A stretch of DNA of 14,101 bases. It comes from JALEFZ01 sp039817415. Its GTDB lineage: Bacteria > Bacteroidota > Bacteroidia > J057. The position numbers and the translations under genes were made by a program. Positions 8,178 through 14,101 of the stretch are shown here, one piece after another (the stretch's first letter is position 1; each line of letters starts with the position of its first letter). The notes beneath the pieces are model-generated. The model made no database searches. It was not told where the DNA came from and saw nothing but the letters and a program-made list of their open reading frames with translations. The DNA lies in assembly GCA_039817415.1 (NCBI GenBank), contig JBCBVV010000085.1:1-14101 (forward strand), in the 5' to 3' direction.

Positions 8178-8776
8178 AACTCACTCATACTTTTGTTGAC
8201 TCGCCAGAAGCTTCCTCCAATATTAATGGTAAACACGACATAGCCTGGCCTGTATGTTCCGTTCTCTCCCAAAATTGAGGGTCGAAAAAAGAAAAATTGA
8301 TCGTCTCCTATCCATTCAGGAATTTGAATCAATGACCTATTTCCTTGAAATCCGATATTGGGCTCGATGAACCAGTTCTTTTTCTTTCCAATCAAGGCCC
8401 TATACCCCAGCAATACACCAAGATTCATTTGGGAATACCTATAATTTACTCCTGAGAAACCATTTATGAGGCCATTGTTAGGTTCATAGCCACCATAAAT
8501 AGATAGCATAAAGCCTCTGCTTATGGAAGGAAGCAACCGTTTGGCTCCTAAGCGAAGGCGATAATGGAGCTCTACATCTGGGGCGAAAGGGCTATAAAAA
8601 GTGGACCGAAAGCCTCCAGACACCATGAGGCTCTGACGAGAAGTGAGCATATACTCTAGGTTGCCTTGTATCCCTCGCTTGAGCACATTCAGGCTGGCAG
8701 ACATCCTATACAAGGATTGTCCTTGCAAGGGAAGGATGGCAACGATTAGAATAAATAGGATGAGAAGTTTTTTCAT
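8174..8776 (-). CDS. predicted outer-membrane beta-barrel protein, function unknown
   Basis: A 200-residue protein with a clear signal peptide (MKKLLILFILIVAILPLQG, cleavage about residue 20). The mature part is built of alternating, aromatic-rich strands with short turns, including repeated Gly-Tyr/Tyr-Arg patterns such as LHYRLRLGAKRLLPS, MLSIYGGYEP and LGVLLGYRALIG, and a predicted strand near the C-terminus (YVVFTINIGGSFWRV). This pattern fits a small outer-membrane barrel of about 8 strands, but no catalytic motif or named family is visible. It is the first gene of a coupled pair with the propeller lipoprotein (4-nt overlap). Both may assemble in the outer membrane; that is inference from context only. 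Confidence 0.7.
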   Translation of the reverse strand: MKKLLILFILIVAILPLQGQSLYRMSASLNVLKRGIQGNLEYMLTSRQSLMVSGGFRSTFYSPFAPDVELHYRLRLGAKRLLPSISRGFMLSIYGGYEPNNGLINGFSGVNYRYSQMNLGVLLGYRALIGKKKNWFIEPNIGFQGNRSLIQIPEWIGDDQFFFFRPSILGENGTYRPGYVVFTINIGGSFWRVNKSMSEL

Positions 8777-9214
8777 GGAAGTATCGAACCAAAGTCAGCT
8801 AATTTTCTAGCGTCAATCTACCCTTTATTATAGACGAATGGGCTGACAAAATGCTGCAACAAGATAGTATCTATTGATGGAATTTAGCATACCAAATAAT
8901 AACCCCCAACGAATGACCAGGAAGAAATGGGAAAATGCAAGAATACTAGCATGTATCCCGATGTAGGCAAGAGATGAGATTAGGATGAATTTTCTTTACA
9001 ATTGCTGTACTTACAGCTTGAATGACGGGAAGTTCCTACTTCCTACAACACATGTATCCTTCATTTGCCCTCTATACGAAAACCAACATTAAAATTGGGT
9101 AAATCAAGATCATCATATCCAAATTGAATTCCCTTAATTGAAAGATAATCTGCTGGTGGTTTAGGAATTTGCTAATAAATGCTATTCCTTCACCCCATTA
9201 AATCAAGCTAGGAC
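8777..9214. other. 438-nt divergent intergenic region
   Basis: This is the only stretch over 300 nt without a gene. It separates the minus-strand barrel gene from the plus-strand MFS gene, so it must hold both promoters. I saw no coding frame of convincing length and no match to TAnnTTTG on either strand. Two small perfect inverted repeats stand close together: GCTGTA-ct-TACAGC at 9004-9017 and GGAAGT-tcct-ACTTCC at 9028-9043. Neither has a T-tract, so they are not obvious terminators; they could be operator half-sites or leader structure. Confidence 0.5.
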
Positions 9215-10396
9215 ATGAGAGAGAACCGCTTGGCTGTATCTGCCCTATTTTTTGTTAATGGTTTTGTTTTTGCCAACTGGACCTCCAGATTGCCAGAAAT
9301 CCAGAGGTTTCTAAGCCTAAGCAATTCTGATCTTGGAAATCTGCTATTGGTTGCTGCTCTTGGTGCATTGACCGCCATGCCTTTTACGGGATGGCTAACC
9401 ACCAAAATGGGTACCAAAAAGATCATTCTTTTTACTGGGCTTACATTTTGCCTTTTTGTTTCCTTGATTCCTATTTATCCCAATATCTACTTGGTTGGCC
9501 TCATTTTATACTGCACTGGCTTGAGTACAGGGGCCATGGATGTAGCGATGAATGGTCAAGCGGTCTTGGTAGAGCGAAAGTATGGCAAGGCGATCATGTC
9601 CTCCTTTCATGCTATTTTTAGTATTGGAATGGCCATAGGAGCAGGTGTGGGTGCCATTTTTGCAAGATTTGACATAGCCCTTCTGATGCACCTTATGGCC
9701 ATGGCGAGTTTGAGTGCTACTGTCCTTATTTTTTCCTACCGCTACTTGATTCAAGATGGTCCTGAGGAGAAGTCAGAAGATGGTAAGGACGAAGGCTTTA
9801 GGCTTCCAACAAAAGCAATCCTTCCACTTGGAATCATTAGTTTTTGTGGGATGATTGGAGAAGGAGCCATGTCTGACTGGTCAGCCATATTCATGAGTAA
9901 GGTGGTTGGCAGAACGGACTTTGAAAGTGCCATTGGTTTTGGGGTATTTGCCGTGGCTATGACACTAGGTCGCTTTATCGGCGACTGGCTTACCGATCAA
10001 TTAGGCAAAAGGAACCTGCTCATCATTGATTCCATCCTAGCTTTCGTAGGACTAGGATTGACGCTTTTCTTTGCCTCATTCGAATGGGCTTTATTGGGTT
10101 ACTTTATCATAGGAATTGGCCTTTCCACTGTGGTGCCAATTGTCTATTCCACAGCAGGAAATACTCCAGGCGTATCCCCTAGTGTAGGCATCGCCATGGC
10201 AACCACTATTGGCTATTCAGGTTTTTTTGTAGGTCCCCCTTTAATTGGATATTTAGGAGATGCTTTTGGTCTACGAATGGCCCTTTTGTTGGTCCTAGCC
10301 TTGTTTCTCATTATGCTTGTCCTGGTCGGAATATATATCCCCTCACAGGAGAATGAAAACGCTCCTAATCATTCAGTTGACCAGACCATATCGTGA
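9215..10396 (+). CDS. MFS transporter, YbjJ-like
   Basis: A 393-residue protein consisting almost entirely of hydrophobic segments, consistent with the 12 membrane helices of the major facilitator superfamily. The N-terminal region (FFVNGFVFANWTSRLPEIQ, then LSNSDLG and GWLTTKMGTKK) resembles the YbjJ/FucP-like group, with the MFS loop 2-3 signature reduced to GWLTTKMGTKK (about 66-76). GAMDVAMNGQAVLVE (about 106-120) and SSFHAIFSIG are further group features. A charged loop (EEKSEDGKDE) marks the middle of the protein. The substrate cannot be told from sequence. The ATG at 9215 follows AAGCTAGGAC, a weak ribosome site. Its last 32 nt overlap the 3' end of the HhH gene on the other strand. 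It is one of only two plus-strand genes here and is transcribed alone. Confidence 0.88.
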   Translation: MRENRLAVSALFFVNGFVFANWTSRLPEIQRFLSLSNSDLGNLLLVAALGALTAMPFTGWLTTKMGTKKIILFTGLTFCLFVSLIPIYPNIYLVGLILYCTGLSTGAMDVAMNGQAVLVERKYGKAIMSSFHAIFSIGMAIGAGVGAIFARFDIALLMHLMAMASLSATVLIFSYRYLIQDGPEEKSEDGKDEGFRLPTKAILPLGIISFCGMIGEGAMSDWSAIFMSKVVGRTDFESAIGFGVFAVAMTLGRFIGDWLTDQLGKRNLLIIDSILAFVGLGLTLFFASFEWALLGYFIIGIGLSTVVPIVYSTAGNTPGVSPSVGIAMATTIGYSGFFVGPPLIGYLGDAFGLRMALLLVLALFLIMLVLVGIYIPSQENENAPNHSVDQTIS

Positions 10397-11168
10397 TGAC
10401 TTGCTCTGCATGATTGACTACGACAGGTAAATCGTTCACAGCAATGCCACCTGCGAGCGTTCCGGCCTGTTGAAATCCTTTGATCAGACGCAATTCAAGA
10501 CGCATATCATACTTGGGATAAGCGTTTAGGTAGGGTTCAATCGGGCTATGTATTCTTTCAAAAGAAAACCAGTTGTCTTCGTCAAAATGCATAAACCATA
10601 GAGCAAAGGCATAAGAACCTAGAAAACCGGATAGGTAGCTATCTACAAAGCGGTCTTTCAGATTTTCAATTTCCGAATTTGCTTCTCCCTTTTTGTAGCC
10701 ATTTTCCAGAGATAGTTCTGACACCAGCTTTCCCACGACCTTCTTAAATGCCTCTTCGTCTCTGGTCAATTCCAGAAACTTATCACGGTCCGCCTCATAA
10801 TAACTATGGTAGTTTAGGATAAAATTACTGTAGAGAATCGGCTCCTCTTCATCATATAAATTTCTTTTGAATCGCTCGGCTGCTGGTACTCCCAAGCTCT
10901 TTGCCAAGTCCATTATCTTATCTTCCCCTAGCCCTTTGATATCATCCAGCTGGTCAAAGGTTTGGAACCGCCTTCCTCTCAGGCTGTTTTTTGTATCAAG
11001 AATACGCTGTGCAACGGTTTCTCCTAAGGTATATCCACTGCCATCTTCCTTCGAATGGTCAGAAATCTCATCAGATCTTAGCTCCTCTACGGTTCTGGCT
11101 TCATTGAAGAAAAATAAAATATGCAGTTTGACCCAATTGGGAATGTCAAGGTTGGAAAATTTGCTCAT
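10365..11168 (-). CDS. helix-hairpin-helix domain protein, function unknown
   Basis: A 267-residue protein without a signal peptide or membrane segment, so probably cytosolic. Residues about 50-92 (VAQRILDTKNSLRGRRF, then DDIKGLGEDKIMDLAKSLG) form a ComEA-like helix-hairpin-helix with the hairpin at KGLGED, a fold that usually contacts DNA backbone or protein partners. The remaining 170 residues are rich in aromatic and acidic residues (YHSYYEADRDKF, WFMHFDEDNWFSF) and match nothing I can name; I recall similar HhH proteins in other Bacteroidota. The N-terminus (IPNWVKLHILFFFNEA) is a conserved-looking amphipathic stretch. It lies 26 nt downstream of moaE on the same strand, suggesting co-transcription with moaDE. 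Its stop lies inside the MFS gene on the opposite strand. Confidence 0.75.
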   Translation of the reverse strand: MSKFSNLDIPNWVKLHILFFFNEARTVEELRSDEISDHSKEDGSGYTLGETVAQRILDTKNSLRGRRFQTFDQLDDIKGLGEDKIMDLAKSLGVPAAERFKRNLYDEEEPILYSNFILNYHSYYEADRDKFLELTRDEEAFKKVVGKLVSELSLENGYKKGEANSEIENLKDRFVDSYLSGFLGSYAFALWFMHFDEDNWFSFERIHSPIEPYLNAYPKYDMRLELRLIKGFQQAGTLAGGIAVNDLPVVVNHAEQVITIWSGQLND

Positions 11169-11194
11169 GTTGTGTCTGAAGGTTAGATGTTGGG

Positions 11195-11620
11195 TTAAGG
11201 ATGGGCAGCTACCCAGACTTCGCCATCCTCAAATATCTCTTTTTTCCAGATGGGAACTGTTTCTTTCAAGGTATCTATCACATATTTACATGCTTCAAAT
11301 GAAGCCCTTCTATGTGGTGTAGAGACCGCGATGATAACTGCAATTTCTCCGATCTGTAGGGTACCTACTCTATGATGAACGACTATTTTTTCAATGGGCC
11401 ATCTTCTCCCTGCTTCTTCTGCGATCAGCTCGATTTCTTTGATAGCCATAGGCTTGTAGGACTCAAATTCAAGGCGTACAACTGTTTTTCCCTTTGTTTG
11501 ATTCCTTACTGTTCCCACAAAAATATCCACTGCCCCAGCGGAGGGAGACTTCGTATGTTGATAGATTTCCTCCAATTGAAGGGGGTGAGCGAGTATTTTA
11601 AATTCCTTTTCCATTTTCAT
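11195..11620 (-). CDS. moaE: molybdopterin synthase catalytic subunit
   Basis: MoaE works with thiocarboxylated MoaD to put the two dithiolene sulfurs into precursor Z (cPMP), giving molybdopterin. The 141-residue protein has FVGTVRN with Arg39, the HRRASFEA block with His103/Arg104, and LKETVPIWKKE, in which Lys119 and Lys126 match the two catalytic lysines of the E. coli enzyme in identity and position. The ATG at 11620 overlaps the moaD stop in an ATGA arrangement; an internal Met at residue 3 is less likely. Other cofactor genes (moaA, moaC, moeA, moeB) are not in the window, so the cell must encode them elsewhere for this pair to function. Confidence 0.96.
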   Translation of the reverse strand: MKMEKEFKILAHPLQLEEIYQHTKSPSAGAVDIFVGTVRNQTKGKTVVRLEFESYKPMAIKEIELIAEEAGRRWPIEKIVVHHRVGTLQIGEIAVIIAVSTPHRRASFEACKYVIDTLKETVPIWKKEIFEDGEVWVAAHP

Positions 11621-11859
11621 CCTCCACTTACAGGTGGTATCAAAACAATTTCGTCGCTGGTGCTTATTGGGGTTTCATCCTCTGCATAGGCTTCATTTAC
11701 GGCAATCCTAAGACTAGCCAAATCAACAAAGGCAGGAAATTCCTTCAAAAGCGCCTCTTTCAATCCCCCTACAGTAGCCTCTCCTGTCCAGTTAAAGTCC
11801 TTTTCAGTTCCCCCAATTATATCTCTGGCTATCCCGAAGGCTAATAACTTAATTCTCAT
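11617..11859 (-). CDS. moaD: molybdopterin synthase sulfur carrier subunit
   Basis: A ubiquitin-fold protein of 80 residues, the normal length, ending in the Gly-Gly tail (PPVSGG) that is adenylated and converted to a thiocarboxylate before sulfur transfer by MoaE. MRIKLLAFGIARD at the start and IAVNEAYAEDETPIS...DEIVLIPPVSGG in the second half are typical MoaD patterns. An in-frame TTG at 11874 would add five residues; the ATG at 11859 is preferred because MRIKLL begins the first beta strand of the fold as in relatives. It is the first gene of moaD-moaE-HhH and is read divergently from the small gene at 11955. Confidence 0.94.
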   Translation of the reverse strand: MRIKLLAFGIARDIIGGTEKDFNWTGEATVGGLKEALLKEFPAFVDLASLRIAVNEAYAEDETPISTSDEIVLIPPVSGG

Positions 11860-11897
11860 GCTGGAAATTTTCAATCTATAGTCCTAGTTTAGGTGAT

Positions 11898-11907
11898 AAT
11901 AGCTATT
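11898..11907. promoter_or_regulatory. 10-bp palindrome in the moaD divergent promoter region
   Basis: AATAGCTATT is a perfect palindrome roughly midway in the 95-nt gap between moaD and the divergent gene at 11955. Its position would suit a regulator controlling both directions. A single AT-rich palindrome of this size can occur by chance, and I see no second copy or clear promoter boxes, so this is tentative. Confidence 0.2.
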
Positions 11908-11954
11908 CCATTTGAAAAATAGTCAGATGTGAGCTAGAATCAAACCAATTGAAT

Positions 11955-12335
11955 ATGCAACTGATTCTTAAAGATAACTACATCCATTTGATTGTTTCTC
12001 TTGAAGATCTAGAAAGATTTAGAGAGCACAATGAAGTTCAGGAATCTGTTGTATTTGGCGAATCATTTGGAGATAAATTTATCTACGGCATAAAGACCAG
12101 CCATTCTTACGAGGACCTACATACAACATTGATTGCCAACGAACTAACCATACACATACCCAAGAATACTGTCAAAGCATGGCTGAGTTCGGAGATGGAT
12201 AGCTTCGAAGCAGTTATGAATATGAGTGAGGGCAGAGATTTGGTTATTCGTGTTTCAAAGGATCCCTTACAGGAAATCAAGCGATTCATGGACCAAGAAA
12301 AAATGGGAAAACCCGATAAGGATTTTCCCATATGA
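11955..12335 (+). CDS. small hypothetical protein, possibly DUF7009-like
   Basis: A 126-residue protein with no signal peptide, membrane segment or known catalytic motif. It is predicted to alternate strands and helices: MQLILKDNYIHLIVSLEDLERFREH, then ESVVFGES and IYGIKTS, then LTIHIPKNTVKAWLSSE. The pattern 'short strand, residues specifying a helix, EE/ES-V-x-F-G, then a strand ending in IPK/VPE plus a helix' reminds me of the DUF7009 family common in Bacteroidota, but I cannot confirm this. The C-terminus (QEIKRFMDQEKMGKP) is charged. An in-frame TTG at 11949 adds two residues; the ATG at 11955 is preferred. It is divergent from moaD, so a link to molybdenum cofactor biology is possible but unproven. 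Confidence 0.65.
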   Translation: MQLILKDNYIHLIVSLEDLERFREHNEVQESVVFGESFGDKFIYGIKTSHSYEDLHTTLIANELTIHIPKNTVKAWLSSEMDSFEAVMNMSEGRDLVIRVSKDPLQEIKRFMDQEKMGKPDKDFPI

Positions 12336-12357
12336 ACATATAAAGTTGAGAGTTAGG

Positions 12358-12388
12358 GAAGAGGCTGTAAGTGTGTTACAGCCTCTTC
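12358..12388. terminator. bidirectional terminator between convergent genes
   Basis: A perfect 13-bp stem (GAAGAGGCTGTAA / TTACAGCCTCTTC) with a 5-nt loop lies between the ends of two convergent genes, 22 nt after the stop at 12335 and 3 nt beyond the stop at 12392. The plus-strand side runs into TATTTATT; the minus-strand side lacks a strong T-tract. It most likely serves both genes. Confidence 0.8.
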
Positions 12389-12391
12389 TAT

Positions 12392-14101
12392 TTATTGCTT
12401 GATCAACTTAGCTACCTGGCTACGCCCAGATTCGATATCACGAACCAGAAGGTTGTATACACCAGGAGAAAGATTGCTCAAATCAAGTTGCATTTCATTC
12501 TCTGTATCAAAGTCTACCTGTCCTTGCAGGAATACCTTTCCAGATAGATCAGTAACTGTGTAGTTTACTGTACCCATATTCTGAACGGTAAATTTCAAGC
12601 TGTTTACCACAGGGTTTGGAAAAGCTTCAAGCACTGGCTGGAGTCCTCCAGCATCGTTAAACTTGAACAGATCGGAGTACAATACACCTCCCGTTACGCT
12701 GTTGTACTTGATACGGTAGTAAGTGTCTCCACCAAAAATGTTGGAATCGTTGTAGTCAAAGATGACCTCATTTGCTTCTGTTCTATTGACTCGGATATTG
12801 CCAATATTCTGGAAGACAACGGCATCCTGAGATTTTTCGATTCCTAATTTTCCGCCTTGCTCAGATCCTTCAATTCCCCAAATCAACTTTGCAGATGGTT
12901 GAATGGAAGAAAGATCTCCTCTCACGTTGAAGAAGGTGAAGCGCAGCATCCCTACTACATCGATTGGCGCACCTGCAGCATCCAAATCAGCACAGATTCC
13001 ATTCGCTGCAATCAAGTTAAGCACATCTACCCCAGTTGTAACACCAGGAACTACTACTGACAAGTCGAGGAAGTTCAGGGAAGAGGTATCTGGATTGTAA
13101 ACCAGCGTATGAATAGTGTAAAGCCCAGGAGCTGTTACCGTGAAGCTTGGTAGCGTATCTACTTGCTGAATAACAAGGTTTGAATCGCTAGTCAATACAT
13201 ACAGGACATTGTATCCAGCTGGTACATTGATATTGCCATCAGGTGTTGCTGTTAGCGTAGCAGAACCATTCATCAAAGAAACTGATGAGAAATCAGGAGT
13301 AATGGTTCCTGCATCTGCTGTACACTCAAAGACAGTAATGGGTGCACCAGGCACATCAAGCGAGGCACAGATTCCATTTGCCGTTACAAGGTTCAGGACA
13401 TCGACACCTGTAGTCGTTCCAAATTGAACGATAGACAAGTCGAGGAAGTCGGAACTGTTGCTATCGGCATTGTAAACCAAGGTGTGAATCGTAAACAGAC
13501 CAGTGTCGGTTACGGCAAAGGTAGGCATCGTATTCACCTGCTCAATGACCAATCCTGTACCGGAAGTCAATACATAGATCACAGAGTAACCAGTTGGCAC
13601 ATTGATGTTACCATCAGGAACTCCCGTAAGAATGGCCTGGCCATTAAGTAGAGAGGAATTGCTATTCAATGCTGTTATTGTTCCAGCATCAGCTACACAG
13701 TTTACAACTGAAATAGGGGCTCCAGGAACATCAAGTGAAGCACAAATGCCATTCGCAGTAACAAGATTCAAGACATCTACACCGGTTGTGGTTCCAAACT
13801 GAACTACAGAGAGGTCTAGGAAATCAGAACTATTGCTGTCTCCATTGAAGACTAAGGTATGGATGGTATAATCACCAGTAGCTGATACCGTGAAGTCAGG
13901 TGTAGTATTTACCTGCTCAATCACCAAACCAGAACCAGAAGTCAATACATAGATCACAGAGTATCCAGCTGGTACATTGATGTTGCCATCAGGCGTTGCG
14001 CTCAAAGAAGCAGAACCGCCTACCAAAGATACTTGGCTAAAGTCAGCTGTAATTGTTCCCGCGTCAGCTACACAGTTTACAACTGAGATAGGTGCACCAG
14101 G
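12392..14101 (-). CDS. large secreted repeat protein with T9SS sorting domain, C-terminal part
   Basis: The frame is open through the window edge at 14101, so the N-terminus, including any signal peptide, is missing. The apparent start near 14026 is only a TTG inside a repeat. From N to C the visible part holds three complete 125-residue repeats, each beginning C-x-ADAGTIT and containing PDGNINVP[AT]GY, YVLTS, IHTLV[YF]N and TTGVDVLNL...NGIC. A beta-sandwich of about 100 residues follows, of the kind often seen before sorting domains (KLIWGIEGSEQ, GIEKSQDAVVFQNIG, TYYRIKYNSVTGG). The end is a T9SS type A sorting domain (FPNPVVNSLKFTV ... LSPGVYNLLVRD ... LIKQ). It should be displayed on or released from the surface; a structural or adhesive role is likely but unproven. 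Repeats of this ADAGT type occur in very large Bacteroidota surface proteins. Confidence 0.88.
   Translation of the reverse strand, partial: PGAPISVVNCVADAGTITADFSQVSLVGGSASLSATPDGNINVPAGYSVIYVLTSGSGLVIEQVNTTPDFTVSATGDYTIHTLVFNGDSNSSDFLDLSVVQFGTTTGVDVLNLVTANGICASLDVPGAPISVVNCVADAGTITALNSNSSLLNGQAILTGVPDGNINVPTGYSVIYVLTSGTGLVIEQVNTMPTFAVTDTGLFTIHTLVYNADSNSSDFLDLSIVQFGTTTGVDVLNLVTANGICASLDVPGAPITVFECTADAGTITPDFSSVSLMNGSATLTATPDGNINVPAGYNVLYVLTSDSNLVIQQVDTLPSFTVTAPGLYTIHTLVYNPDTSSLNFLDLSVVVPGVTTGVDVLNLIAANGICADLDAAGAPIDVVGMLRFTFFNVRGDLSSIQPSAKLIWGIEGSEQGGKLGIEKSQDAVVFQNIGNIRVNRTEANEVIFDYNDSNIFGGDTYYRIKYNSVTGGVLYSDLFKFNDAGGLQPVLEAFPNPVVNSLKFTVQNMGTVNYTVTDLSGKVFLQGQVDFDTENEMQLDLSNLSPGVYNLLVRDIESGRSQVAKLIKQ
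12950..13324 (-). repeat. 125-residue repeat, copy 3 (last, most divergent)
   Basis: 375 nt coding for a unit starting CTADAGTIT. It differs from the others in the second half (VVVPGVTTG for QFGTTTG, LIAANGICADLDAAG for LVTANGICASLDVPG). Where the next unit's first Cys would fall there is Met, marking the end of the array. Confidence 0.9.
13325..13699 (-). repeat. 125-residue repeat, copy 2
   Basis: 375 nt coding for a unit starting CVADAGTIT. Its 25-residue block QFGTTTG...ASLDV (nt 13352-13426) is identical in protein to the block in copy 1, while 15 of 75 bases differ. Confidence 0.9.
13700..14074 (-). repeat. 125-residue repeat, copy 1 in this window
   Basis: 375 nt coding for a unit starting CVADAGTIT. 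The 27 nt left to the window edge encode PGAPISVVN, the end of a preceding copy, so the array continues outside the window. Confidence 0.9.

Noticed and set aside
12903..13802. Several plus-strand open frames opposite the repeat protein, with mutually similar sequences
   Set aside because: They are antisense shadows of the 375-nt repeats: they recur with the same period and have no ribosome site or protein-like features.
12392..14026. Treating the repeat protein as a complete gene starting at 14026
   Set aside because: The codon there is TTG inside a repeat unit, and the same frame continues open with repeat sequence to the window edge, so the gene is truncated by the window.
12950..14101. 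The 375-nt direct repeats as a CRISPR or mobile-element repeat array
   Set aside because: The repeats are in-frame coding units with synonymous divergence and no spacers, so they are protein-domain repeats.

Overview
This 14.1 kb window looks like chromosomal DNA from a Bacteroidota bacterium, probably an aerobic environmental member of the Saprospiria/Cytophagia/Flavobacteriia type. The evidence is two proteins ending in type IX secretion (T9SS) C-terminal sorting domains, Bacteroidota-style SPII lipoprotein and M14 peptidase genes, AT-leaning composition, weak Shine-Dalgarno sequences and an aerobic kynurenine pathway. I cannot assign a genus. I see no mobile elements, tRNA/rRNA genes or CRISPR arrays. 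All genes are on the minus strand except an MFS transporter and one small hypothetical gene.

Region 1 (1-5518, minus strand) is a tryptophan catabolism cluster. In transcription order it holds tryptophan 2,3-dioxygenase, a hairpin, then a tight three-gene unit: an ACMSD-type decarboxylase, kynureninase (17-nt overlap) and kynurenine 3-monooxygenase (13-nt gap). An M14 metallopeptidase cut by the window edge follows. Together these enzymes would open the tryptophan ring, hydroxylate kynurenine, release 3-hydroxyanthranilate and alanine, and decarboxylate aminocarboxymuconate semialdehyde. Kynurenine formamidase and 3-hydroxyanthranilate dioxygenase are needed to connect these steps but are not in the window.

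Region 2 (5564-8776, minus strand) is a cell-envelope block. It holds a small predicted outer-membrane barrel protein translationally coupled to a beta-propeller lipoprotein, then a di-heme cytochrome c peroxidase/MauG-family protein carrying a T9SS sorting domain. A strong hairpin separates it from the tryptophan dioxygenase gene. Upstream is a 438-nt stretch with no gene I can support.

Region 3 (9215-12335) contains a plus-strand YbjJ-like MFS transporter whose 3' end overlaps, convergently, a minus-strand unit of moaD, moaE (molybdopterin synthase subunits) and a helix-hairpin-helix protein of unknown role. A small hypothetical gene is divergent from moaD.

Region 4 (12392-14101, minus strand) is the C-terminal part of a large secreted T9SS protein. 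It is built from near-identical 125-residue repeats that run off the window edge. A perfect 13-bp hairpin separates it from the small hypothetical gene.

Most of the window is recognisable metabolism and envelope biology. The least explained items are the 125-residue repeat protein, the barrel/propeller lipoprotein pair and the HhH gene in the moaDE unit.
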